A stretch of 29,177 nucleotides of DNA from the IMG/VR virus record IMGVR_UViG_3300044797_000042, positions 1-29,177 of that record; one strand, 5' to 3'. Position numbers and translations under genes: made by a program. The DNA comes from a virus. Shown here in pieces: positions 20,158 through 27,607 of this stretch (positions are counted from its first letter, which is position 1; each line of letters begins with the position of its first letter). Under the pieces are notes generated by a model. That model saw only the letters and a program-made list of their open reading frames with translations. It was not told where the DNA came from and did not search any database.

Positions 20158-22290
20158 ATGCCCCAAGTTCCCACCGATCAGGACACTCCCGCCGAGACGG
20201 ATGAGGAGATCTGGGCCGAATGTGCGGCGCGTCACAAGATCGCCGAGGAAGTCGAATCGACCAATCGGGTGCTTGCCATCGAGGACCTCGAGTTCGAGGA
20301 TGGGCAGCAGTGGCCGGACGATATCTACAATATGCGCAAGGTGCAGCGCCGGCCGACGCTCACGATCAACCACACGGCGACCCTGGTGCGGCGCGTGACG
20401 AACAACATGCGCGAGCAGCGCCCGCGCATCAAAACTCACCCGGTCAGTGATGCGACGATTGACGATGCGCGGGTCGCCAATGGGCTCGTGCGCCATATCG
20501 AGACGCTCTCGAAAGCCTCCGTCGCCTATGACACCGCGGGGACTTCGGCGGTTCGAATCGGCTGGGGATATGCCCGAGTCATCGGCGAGTATTGCGATGA
20601 GAAGAGCTTCGATCAGGAATTGAAGATCAAGCCCATTCGTAACGCCCTCTCCTGCTATATCGACCCCGCCGCGGAGATGCCGGACGGCGCCGATATGGAC
20701 TGGTTCATCATCACGGTGGAGATGAAGCGGGCGGATTTCAAACGCAAATACCCCGGGGAGCCGTTGAATGAGTGGACGCATGGCTCGGCCGGGGATCAGC
20801 AAAGGAAGTGGGCTTCGCGTCAATCGATTCGACTGGCCGAGTACTATCGGATCAAGAAGACCAAAGAGACGCTCTACAAGCTCTCGACCGGCTCGACGAT
20901 CTATGCTTCCGACTACCGCAAGAAGAAAGCCGCTTTTGATCTGGCGGGGGTATCGCTTGCCTTAGATCAGAGCGGTCAACCGATTGAGCGCGCGAGCGAG
21001 CGTCGTCAAGTGCAGTGGTTTCGTATCACGGGAACCGAAGTCGTTGAGAAGCGAGACTTGCCGGGTCGCTGGATACCGATATCCCGCTGCGAAGGCAATG
21101 TCCTTGACTTAAACGGGGAGGTGCGCAGGAAGGGCATGATTCGGGACATGAAGGACCCGGCCCGCAGTGCGAACTATTGGGAGACCGCGAAGGCGGAAAA
21201 GCTCGCCCTGTCCTCCAAAGCCCCGTGGGTGGGCGTAGAGGGACAGTTCGACGGACACCCTGAGTGGGATGATGCGAATCAGAAGCCCTATTCGGTCCTT
21301 AAGTACAAGTTGATCTTAGGGGCGGATGGGAACCCCTTGCCCGGTGTGCCGCCCCCGCAAAGACAGCAAGCGGTGGAGGTCGAGGCGGGGTTCAAAGAGG
21401 CCGCCGAATCCGGTTTGAGGAACTTGATGGCGGTCGCGGGCATGCCGCACGATCCGACGCAAGATGCCCCGGGCTCGGTCGTATCGGGGATTGCCTTGAG
21501 GCGACGGCAGGCGATCTCCGACATGGCCCATTATCAGTTCTACGACAACCAGACGATGTTTATCAGCCACATCGGGGAGATCTGCTTAGACTTGATCCCG
21601 TATTACTACAGCCAGGAGAAGATGCAGCGCATCATCGGGGAGGATGGCGTGCCCTCGATGGTGGCGATCAATCAACCGAGGCCCAACCCCTCCACTGGGG
21701 TCATGGAGCTTTCCCATAACATGACGGTCGGCAAATACGATGTGGTCATGGACACGGGACCGGGGTATGAGACCAAGCGCCAGGAGGGGGCTGAGAACAT
21801 GCTCGACCTCTTAAGGACCCCCTTGGCGGAGCCCATTGCCAAGACGGGCGCCGATTTGATCGTGCGCAATATGGACTTTGCGGGGGCGGAGGATTTGGCC
21901 GATCGCTTAATGCCGTTGAACGAGCAGGGCATGCAAAAGGCGATGGAGAATCTACCGCACGAGGCGAAGGGGATCGTGCAGGCGCTGCAAATCCAGAATC
22001 AGCAATTGCAACAGGAGTTGCAAAAGACGCAAATGGAGTTGAAGTACAAGGTCACAACCGAGCAGGGCTGGATGCAGGTCGAGCGCGAGAAGATGCATGT
22101 GGCGGCTGTCACCAAAGTCCACGATACCGACCGGCGTGCCCAGACGACCTTGGAAGCGGCTGAGATCAAAGAGGCGGGATCGCTCTTAGATACCCATGTC
22201 CAGGGCAAATACGATGCGGCGGCGAGGAAGGATGAACTTGCCGCGGCGAAACAGGCAGAGCGGGATAAACCGGCAAATGGAGCAAGTTAA
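20158..22290 (+). CDS. Portal protein, P22 gp1-type
   Basis: This encodes 710 residues, close to the usual length of P22-type portals (about 725). Conserved-looking segments are VESTNRVLAIEDLEFEDGQQW, RRPTLTINHTATLVRRVTNNMREQRPRIK, VIGEYCDEKSFDQELKI, then AISDMAHYQFYDNQTMFISH and a C-terminal coiled coil (QIQNQQLQQELQKTQMELKYK) that fits the P22 portal barrel. The dodecameric ring is the DNA channel and the site where terminase, gp4-like adaptor and ejection proteins meet. AAGGA lies 11 bases upstream of the ATG. The stop overlaps the scaffold gene as TAATG. Confidence 0.85.
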   Translation: MPQVPTDQDTPAETDEEIWAECAARHKIAEEVESTNRVLAIEDLEFEDGQQWPDDIYNMRKVQRRPTLTINHTATLVRRVTNNMREQRPRIKTHPVSDATIDDARVANGLVRHIETLSKASVAYDTAGTSAVRIGWGYARVIGEYCDEKSFDQELKIKPIRNALSCYIDPAAEMPDGADMDWFIITVEMKRADFKRKYPGEPLNEWTHGSAGDQQRKWASRQSIRLAEYYRIKKTKETLYKLSTGSTIYASDYRKKKAAFDLAGVSLALDQSGQPIERASERRQVQWFRITGTEVVEKRDLPGRWIPISRCEGNVLDLNGEVRRKGMIRDMKDPARSANYWETAKAEKLALSSKAPWVGVEGQFDGHPEWDDANQKPYSVLKYKLILGADGNPLPGVPPPQRQQAVEVEAGFKEAAESGLRNLMAVAGMPHDPTQDAPGSVVSGIALRRRQAISDMAHYQFYDNQTMFISHIGEICLDLIPYYYSQEKMQRIIGEDGVPSMVAINQPRPNPSTGVMELSHNMTVGKYDVVMDTGPGYETKRQEGAENMLDLLRTPLAEPIAKTGADLIVRNMDFAGAEDLADRLMPLNEQGMQKAMENLPHEAKGIVQALQIQNQQLQQELQKTQMELKYKVTTEQGWMQVEREKMHVAAVTKVHDTDRRAQTTLEAAEIKEAGSLLDTHVQGKYDAAARKDELAAAKQAERDKPANGAS

Positions 22291-23333
22291 TGGCTAAGGT
22301 AGTCACCTCGGACGGTGGTGTTCAGAGTACGGAAGTCATTGTCGATAAGCGCCGGCCCGCGAAGGAAGCCGCCGCTCCCTTAGAGATGAAGGCGGGCGAT
22401 GGGGTATCGCCCCCGGTGGTCGAGGGACCGGAGAGCCGAGTTCCCCCAGTCGACAAAGAGCCGCCCAAAGTCAATGAGGACGATGGGATCGATGCTGAGG
22501 ATCTGGCCGAGCTCCAAAAGGCCGAAGCGGTCAAAGAGCGCAAGCGGATCGGTAAGTACGTCGCTCGCCTGCGGGCACAAGAGGCCCTCGCCCACCAAAA
22601 AGCCGAGGAAGCCCAGGACTCCGAGCGCTTCGCCGAACAGCTCTTCAACGAGCGGGAGGAGTACCGAAAGAAGGCCGATGTGGCCGAGGCGCGGGCGAAA
22701 GAACTCGAGTCCCGGGTGACGGCTCCTCCCAAGCCTGAGGCGCCCCCCGATGAGAAGGACCCCAAATACTTCAACGAGAAGGGCGAATTTCAGTGGAAGC
22801 AGTTCTCCACCGATAATGCGGCCTTTGAGGCCAAAAAGGCCATTGCCGAGGATCGCCAAGCGCGGGAGAACGAGGCGCAAAAGGCCCGAGAAGCCCAGGC
22901 GGAGCGCGAGTTCAAGACACGCTTAGAGGCGGCGCAGAAGAAATATCCCGATTTCGACAAAGTCGTGCTCAAAAGCCCGCTGCTGTTGCAGAACGAGGCC
23001 TTGCAATATATACAACAGTCGGAGTATGGTACGGACCTAGCGTACTACCTCGCCAAAAACCCGGAAGTCGCTGGCAGGATTAAGGAATTGCACCCGATTC
23101 GTGCAATAGCAGAGCTGGGGAAGTTAGAAGTAAGTCTTACGAAGCCCGCAGAAAAAGGAGCATCCCCTGCTCCGGCGGCTCCGCAAGCGGCAGAACGGCA
23201 AGGAGCTCCGGCTCCCATCACTCCAATTAGCTTAGGCGGGACGAATGCTCCCGCGGTCGATCCTGCGAAGATGGACTTTAAGCAATTGCGCGCCTATGAG
23301 CGCGACCGAGCCCGAGAGGCCCGCCGCAGATGA
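22290..23333 (+). CDS. Scaffolding protein
   Basis: This encodes 347 residues, joined to the portal by TAATG. It is dominated by charged helices: KNEDDG-type acidic N-terminus, then long Lys/Glu/Ala stretches (AHQKAEEAQDSERFAEQLFN, RENEAQKAREAQAEREFKTR), and Pro-rich linkers. The C-terminus is basic, ending DRAREARRR, as in P22 scaffold, whose C-terminal basic helix-turn-helix binds coat protein. The position between portal and coat and lack of any enzyme motif fit a scaffold. It would be lost from the mature capsid. Confidence 0.75.
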   Translation: MAKVVTSDGGVQSTEVIVDKRRPAKEAAAPLEMKAGDGVSPPVVEGPESRVPPVDKEPPKVNEDDGIDAEDLAELQKAEAVKERKRIGKYVARLRAQEALAHQKAEEAQDSERFAEQLFNEREEYRKKADVAEARAKELESRVTAPPKPEAPPDEKDPKYFNEKGEFQWKQFSTDNAAFEAKKAIAEDRQARENEAQKAREAQAEREFKTRLEAAQKKYPDFDKVVLKSPLLLQNEALQYIQQSEYGTDLAYYLAKNPEVAGRIKELHPIRAIAELGKLEVSLTKPAEKGASPAPAAPQAAERQGAPAPITPISLGGTNAPAVDPAKMDFKQLRAYERDRAREARRR

Positions 23334-23345
23334 TGTGATCCGTCG

Positions 23346-23378
23346 CTCCTAGAAGTTTTCAACTAACTTTCCTAGGAG
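23346..23378 (+). promoter_or_regulatory. Hairpin masking the coat-gene ribosome-binding site
   Basis: CTCCTAG-AAGTT (23346-23357) pairs with AACTT-tc-CTAGGAG (23365-23378), a 12-base-pair stem with one two-base bulge and a seven-base loop. The Shine-Dalgarno AGGAG (23374-23378) of the coat gene is wholly inside the stem. No T run follows, so it is not a terminator. Confidence 0.65.
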
Positions 23379-23383
23379 TCATT

Positions 23384-24766
23384 GTGAATAACCTGCTCAC
23401 CATGAGCTATATCACCAACGAATCGTTGGTGGTGCTCGAGAATGAGCTGGTCATTGCGAATCGGGTCGAGCGTCAGTATTCCGCTGAATTTGCTCAAACC
23501 GGCGCAAAGATCGGCAATACCTGTAACGTGCGCCGTCCGCCCCGCTTTAAGGGCACCTATGGGCCGCCCCTGAATGTCGAAGATACGAATGAGACCTACA
23601 TCCCGGTCGCTCTGAACTATCAGTTCCACGTCGATATTCAGTTCACGACCCAGGATTTGGCGCTCTCGATGGACATGTTCAAAAAGCGTGTCCTGAAGCC
23701 GCAGATTGCGACCGTCGCGAATCGCATCGACTCCGACACCGCGCAGTATGCGTACTTGAACACCGCCGCGCAGTTGGGCACCTTTGGCGTGAGCCCGAAC
23801 TCCTTGAAGCTCTTCACCGATGCGCGGGCGTATCTGGCGAATGAGTCGTGTCCGCGCGAGGGCGAGAAAAACGCGGTCCTGGACCCGACTTCCATGTCCT
23901 CGATGGTTGCGACCGTGCAGGGCCTGTTCAACCCGCAAGCGAAGATCGGAGATTATATCGAGACGGGCATGATCGCCCGGGAGTTCGCGGGCCTTGACTG
24001 GTGGGAGGATCAGAATATCCCGGTCTTTACGTGCGGTAATGGCGGAAACGCCGCCGCCACGATGACCACGGGTACCTCCACCGCGCTCTTAACCTCCGGC
24101 TGGGCGCAGTCCGGGACCATTCAGACCACGGGCTGGACCGCCTCCACCGCGGTGGTTCAGGTGGGGGACATCATCCAGATTGCGGGTGTGTATCCGGTCA
24201 ACCCGCAAAACCGCAATCAGTACGGCAAGACGCTTCGGCAGTTCGTGGTATTGCCGCCAGGCGGCTTTGCGGTCCCGGCGAACGGGGCGGCGGGCACGAC
24301 CTTGACCTATGGGGCGGCGACGCTGACCGCGGGTACCTTCAATCCGGTGACGGGTGCCTACACGTCGAGCTCGAGCAACACGCTCACCTTGACCATTGGC
24401 GATTGCATCATCTCGGGCGGTCAGTTCCAGAACGTCACGGCGGCGCCCGCGTCCACCGCGGCGATCTATTTGAACGGCGTGATCACTCAGACGAACTATG
24501 CGGCCAACTCGATTGGCCCCTCCGGGGTCGTCTCCCCGCAATCTCTCGTGTTCCACAAGTACGCCTATGCACTTGCCTTTGCGGACTTGCCGCTCCCGCG
24601 CGGTGTGGAGTTCGCGGCCCGCGCCTATGACGATGAGGATGTGGGAATGAGCATTCGGGTGGTCTCCCAGTACACGATCAACAACGACAGTGAGCCGAAC
24701 CGGGCTGATGTGTTGTATGGGCCGGCGAGCCTGTACCGCACGTTGGGCCTTCGGATCGCAGGTTAA
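23384..24766 (+). CDS. Major capsid protein, P22 coat-type
   Basis: This encodes 460 residues from GTG 23384, with AGGAG five bases upstream. The first half shows TNESLVVLENELVIANRVERQ, then GNTCNVRRPPRFKG and FTTQDLALSMDMFKKRVLKP, features of the P22 coat (HK97-fold) family. The residues about 215-380 form a Thr/Gly/Ala-rich inserted domain in the place of the P22 I-domain. The ending (FADLPLPRGVEFAARAYDDE, SLYRTLGLRIAG) also fits the family. Length is slightly above P22 coat (430). It is the target of the scaffold and probably of the GroES-like protein. Confidence 0.85.
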   Translation: MNNLLTMSYITNESLVVLENELVIANRVERQYSAEFAQTGAKIGNTCNVRRPPRFKGTYGPPLNVEDTNETYIPVALNYQFHVDIQFTTQDLALSMDMFKKRVLKPQIATVANRIDSDTAQYAYLNTAAQLGTFGVSPNSLKLFTDARAYLANESCPREGEKNAVLDPTSMSSMVATVQGLFNPQAKIGDYIETGMIAREFAGLDWWEDQNIPVFTCGNGGNAAATMTTGTSTALLTSGWAQSGTIQTTGWTASTAVVQVGDIIQIAGVYPVNPQNRNQYGKTLRQFVVLPPGGFAVPANGAAGTTLTYGAATLTAGTFNPVTGAYTSSSSNTLTLTIGDCIISGGQFQNVTAAPASTAAIYLNGVITQTNYAANSIGPSGVVSPQSLVFHKYAYALAFADLPLPRGVEFAARAYDDEDVGMSIRVVSQYTINNDSEPNRADVLYGPASLYRTLGLRIAG

Positions 24767-24777
24767 GGAGTAGAAAC

Positions 24778-25326
24778 ATGGCAAATGTGAATCCAGGCCC
24801 GGCTTCTACTTCCACGGCTTCGGCTCTGGCGGTGCTAGCCCCCGCCTCGCAGCCGAACTTCGGTAATGGTTATCAGGGTTCCAATGCGGTCCGATTGCTC
24901 GCCTTTCAGAAGGCGGTGCCCATCAACTCCACGGGGGATGCGGCATTTTTGCCGCTGATCAATGCCCAGGCCTTTAGCTTCATCGTGGCCGGTGCCGGCA
25001 CGGGGGCGATCGTGCTCGCGAATCCGGGCTCTTACGTGAACGGTGTCTTTACCGCCGGCACCGCGGCGGCTTGTGTGTTTAAGCTCTGGTCGGGCCCTGC
25101 CGGCACGGGAACGGCGATTTGCGCCTCCACCACCTGTACGGGCTTGACCGGGGCAGCGGCGGCCTCATCGATCTTGAACGTCACCTCCACCGCAACGGGC
25201 TATTACTTGGCCTCGAACTGGGGAGCCTCGAGCGCGGCCTCCTATGGCATCTACGTGAACGTGACGACGATCGCCGCCACCGCCACGCAGATGGATATGT
25301 ACATCTACGGGCTCGATCTGACCTAA
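24778..25326 (+). CDS. Capsid-associated beta-rich protein
   Basis: This encodes 182 residues, preceded by GGAG about six bases upstream (TAAGGAGTAGAAACATG). It is Ala/Thr/Ser/Gly-rich and beta-prone (AQAFSFIVAGAGTGAIVLAN, NVTSTATGYYLASNWGASSA) with no membrane segment. Its position directly behind the coat suggests a decoration or minor capsid protein, made in high amount. No named family is recognised. It is followed by a terminator-like hairpin. Confidence 0.6.
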   Translation: MANVNPGPASTSTASALAVLAPASQPNFGNGYQGSNAVRLLAFQKAVPINSTGDAAFLPLINAQAFSFIVAGAGTGAIVLANPGSYVNGVFTAGTAAACVFKLWSGPAGTGTAICASTTCTGLTGAAAASSILNVTSTATGYYLASNWGASSAASYGIYVNVTTIAATATQMDMYIYGLDLT

Positions 25327-25337
25327 ATCCCCCCACT

Positions 25338-25359
25338 GGGGGCTTCAAGCCCCCCTTTT
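25338..25359 (+). terminator. Rho-independent terminator (attenuator)
   Basis: GGGGGC (25338-25343) pairs with GCCCCC (25349-25354) around TTCAA, followed by C and TTTT (25356-25359). A second, competing C/G pairing is possible upstream (CCCCC at 25330-25334 with GGGGG). It would cut transcription after the coat and the next gene, so downstream genes would be read at lower level. Confidence 0.65.
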
Positions 25360-25370
25360 AGGAGTGTTTC

Positions 25371-25865
25371 ATGACGCAATTCTTAGGGGCCTTTAGGGAT
25401 GATTTCTATAACGCCATCAGTGCGTTGCCCCAGTCACAATCGACGGGGCTCACCGGGGCGCTGTCAGGGACGGTCCTCACGGCCGCTCAACTGTCCGGGG
25501 CGGGCGATACGTACCTGGTGTTGAGTGGGCAGACGGCAGCGCAGACGGCAACGACCGATACGGCGGCGAACTTGATCGCCAATCTTCAGACCTCCGTGGC
25601 CACGACCTGGGGCAAGGTGAGCCAATTTTCGGCATCGACCGTCGTTCCTTCCTCGGGGGTGCCGAATCTCTTCAATCTCAGCTGGACCTTGACCATAAAC
25701 AACCAGAACACGAGTTCCGGGGCCTTGACCTTGACGGGCGGTACCGGGGTCACCTTGGCGGCGGTCGGGGGGTTGTCCACGACGGTGGTTGCGGTCACGA
25801 CGGTCTCGATCTGGGTCTGTAGTGTGACGGGACCGTCCGGTGTGACTTTAACCCGGGTGCAGTAA
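25371..25865 (+). CDS. Small beta-rich virion protein, unknown
   Basis: This encodes 164 residues with TAGGAG upstream, immediately after the terminator. The N-terminus FLGAFRDDFYNAISALPQSQ is followed by Thr/Ala-rich beta-like repeats (GAGDTYLVLSGQTAAQTAT and onward). It ends TGPSGVTLTRVQ. The composition resembles the two genes that follow, suggesting that they arose by duplication or share a fold. A head decoration or tail-assembly role is inferred. Confidence 0.6.
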   Translation: MTQFLGAFRDDFYNAISALPQSQSTGLTGALSGTVLTAAQLSGAGDTYLVLSGQTAAQTATTDTAANLIANLQTSVATTWGKVSQFSASTVVPSSGVPNLFNLSWTLTINNQNTSSGALTLTGGTGVTLAAVGGLSTTVVAVTTVSIWVCSVTGPSGVTLTRVQ

Positions 25866-25866
25866 C

Positions 25867-26250
25867 GTGGCGCGATCTATCACGGTGACGACGGGGACGG
25901 GCACCGTGACCGCGGCACTCCTTGCCAATGGCTCGGCCTCCATTTTGTATGGAGTCTATGCGGCGAGTTTGGAGGCCGCGGGCGCTTTGAATATTAAGCT
26001 CTACTGGGAAGGAACCGGCACCGCCCCGCCCACCCTCGCGGGTCAGCAAACACCGACCGTGTTGCCGGTGGCGGGCACGAATTCCCCGCAGCTCGTCATT
26101 TCGGTGCCGACCACGGGGCTTGTTTTAAGCTCGCCGGTCCCGCTCAACAATGGCGGGCGGATCTGGTACTGGGTCTCGAAACTTCCCGGTTTGACCGATA
26201 CCACCGCCTTGGTGACGGGCGGGGATGTCATCACCTTCGTTTTCGACTAA
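25867..26250 (+). CDS. Small beta-rich virion protein, unknown
   Basis: This encodes 127 residues from GTG 25867. Its composition (ARSITVTTGTGTVTAALLAN, then GTNSPQLVISVPTTGLVLSS) is beta-rich and Gly/Thr-rich. RIWYWVSKLPGLTDTTALV follows, and it ends GGDVITFVFD. No family is recognised. It lies between two virion-type genes and ends in a TAATG overlap with the adaptor gene. Confidence 0.55.
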   Translation: MARSITVTTGTGTVTAALLANGSASILYGVYAASLEAAGALNIKLYWEGTGTAPPTLAGQQTPTVLPVAGTNSPQLVISVPTTGLVLSSPVPLNNGGRIWYWVSKLPGLTDTTALVTGGDVITFVFD

Positions 26251-27248
26251 TGGGCGCCGTCACCTCGACAGCGCTCGATCTGCTGACGGGGGCGCTACGA
26301 AAAATCAACGTTCTCGCGGCCGGCGAACCCTTGGACGCAACGGATGCGGCGGACGGTCTGCAGGTCTTAAATGATCTGCTTGAATCGCTCTCCACCGATC
26401 GGCTGTATGTCTACTCGAGCAATTATTCGAAACTTGCGTGGAATCCGGGTCAATACGACTACACGATCGGAAATCCGACGCAAGGCTCCTTCGTCGGGGC
26501 CTGTACGGTGGGAACTCCGTACCTTACCGGGGTGGTGTCCACCCTCACCTTGACCTATGGTTTGAACGCCGCCGGCGTGCGAGTCGGCGGCACCATCACC
26601 GATACGCTCGGGCTCCTCCCGTCCGGGACCACGATATCGACGATATCGGCCAATACCGGGGTCATTACCCTCTCGCAAAACGCGACGGGGACGAGTCTAT
26701 CGAATCTTTTCACCTATACCGCCCCCGGTGATTTTGCGATTTCCCGCCCACTGCGCCTCCGTCCGGGCTATACGCGCATCACGGCCTCCGGGAACACCGG
26801 CCTTGATTACTGGTATGACGTGGTAAATTTCGATGACTACAACCAAATCGGCTATAAGGGGGTGCCGGGGCCGTGGCCGTATGTCGTGAGCTACAAGCCG
26901 GACTTTCCCTATGCGCATCTGTTCGTCTATCCCGCGCCTCAGCAAGCGGGCGAAGTGCATTTTTTCTCTGATGTGATCTTGTCGGACTTGACCTCGACCA
27001 CGGCGACTTTCTCGCTGCCTCAAGGCTATTCGCGGTCTATCAAGACGCTTCTGGCCTTGGAGTTCTGCCCCGAGTATGGCAAGACACCGAGTCCGGAGCT
27101 CTTGCGGCAAGCGTGGGAGGCGCGCACCTTTATCAAATCCTTGAATGAGATGCCGGTCAAGAAGATGAATTACGACAGTGCATTGATGGCCGGCAACGGT
27201 AAAGATGCGAGTTTCATCATGCACGGCGGCTTTGGCTCTAACCTTTAG
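26250..27248 (+). CDS. gp4-like head-tail adaptor with an inserted domain
   Basis: This encodes 332 residues. The start TALDLLTGALRKINVLAAGE, with the acidic TDAADGLQVLNDLLESL, resembles the N-terminal half of P22 gp4. The middle holds YDYTIG, and the C-terminal half DFAISRPLRLRPGYTRI, PGPWPYVVSYKPDFPYAHLFVYPAPQ, SRSIKTLLALEFCPEYGK. These parts fit phage adaptors that sit under the portal. P22 gp4 has 166 residues; this protein is twice as long. Residues about 77-158 are a Gly/Thr/Ser-rich beta insertion. It joins the preceding gene by TAATG. Confidence 0.65.
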   Translation: MGAVTSTALDLLTGALRKINVLAAGEPLDATDAADGLQVLNDLLESLSTDRLYVYSSNYSKLAWNPGQYDYTIGNPTQGSFVGACTVGTPYLTGVVSTLTLTYGLNAAGVRVGGTITDTLGLLPSGTTISTISANTGVITLSQNATGTSLSNLFTYTAPGDFAISRPLRLRPGYTRITASGNTGLDYWYDVVNFDDYNQIGYKGVPGPWPYVVSYKPDFPYAHLFVYPAPQQAGEVHFFSDVILSDLTSTTATFSLPQGYSRSIKTLLALEFCPEYGKTPSPELLRQAWEARTFIKSLNEMPVKKMNYDSALMAGNGKDASFIMHGGFGSNL

Positions 27249-27255
27249 GTAACTT

Positions 27256-27564
27256 ATGGCAAATCCAACCAAATTCAGCTGGGCTGATCCCACCGTCAAT
27301 ACGGATGGTTCGCCCATCCAGGCGGGGGAGATTACGGGCTATCAGATCGGGATTCGGCCCTCGACCGGCACGGCCGGCACGTACCCGACGATTGTTGCCG
27401 TCTCGGGAGCGTCTTCCACGAGTGCGCCCGTGCCGACGCTTGCGAGCGGAAGCTACGAGGCGGCCATTCAAACCGTGGGCCCGAACGATTCGGCGTGGTC
27501 GGCGGAGATGGCCTTTACGATCACCGCCACGCCGGAACCGCCCTCGGGTTTTTCGATTGCCTGA
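27256..27564 (+). CDS. Fibronectin-III/Ig-like small virion protein
   Basis: This encodes 102 residues. The pattern FSWADPTVNTDGSPIQAGEI, then GYQIGIRPSTGTAGTYPTIV, and YEAAIQTVGPNDSAWSAEMA fits a single Ig/FnIII-like beta sandwich, ending TITATPEPPSGFSIA. Such domains are often carried on phage surface proteins and can help contact host surfaces. Seven bases separate it from the adaptor gene. No enzymatic motif is expected. Confidence 0.65.
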   Translation: MANPTKFSWADPTVNTDGSPIQAGEITGYQIGIRPSTGTAGTYPTIVAVSGASSTSAPVPTLASGSYEAAIQTVGPNDSAWSAEMAFTITATPEPPSGFSIA

Positions 27565-27565
27565 G

Positions 27566-27584
27566 CCAGTGGCTTCGTTACTGG
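27566..27584 (+). other. Short intergenic hairpin
   Basis: CCAGT (27566-27570) pairs with ACTGG (27580-27584) around a nine-base loop in the gap before the signal-peptide tailspike gene. No T run follows it, so its effect, if any, is unclear. Confidence 0.3.
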
Positions 27585-27607
27585 TTCGCCCAAGGTCCCA
27601 AACCCAC

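Noticed and set aside
20074-20823. Long minus-strand open frame opposite the portal start
   Set aside because: The plus-strand portal gene has clear family motifs and a coupled downstream gene; the opposite frame lacks motifs and signals.
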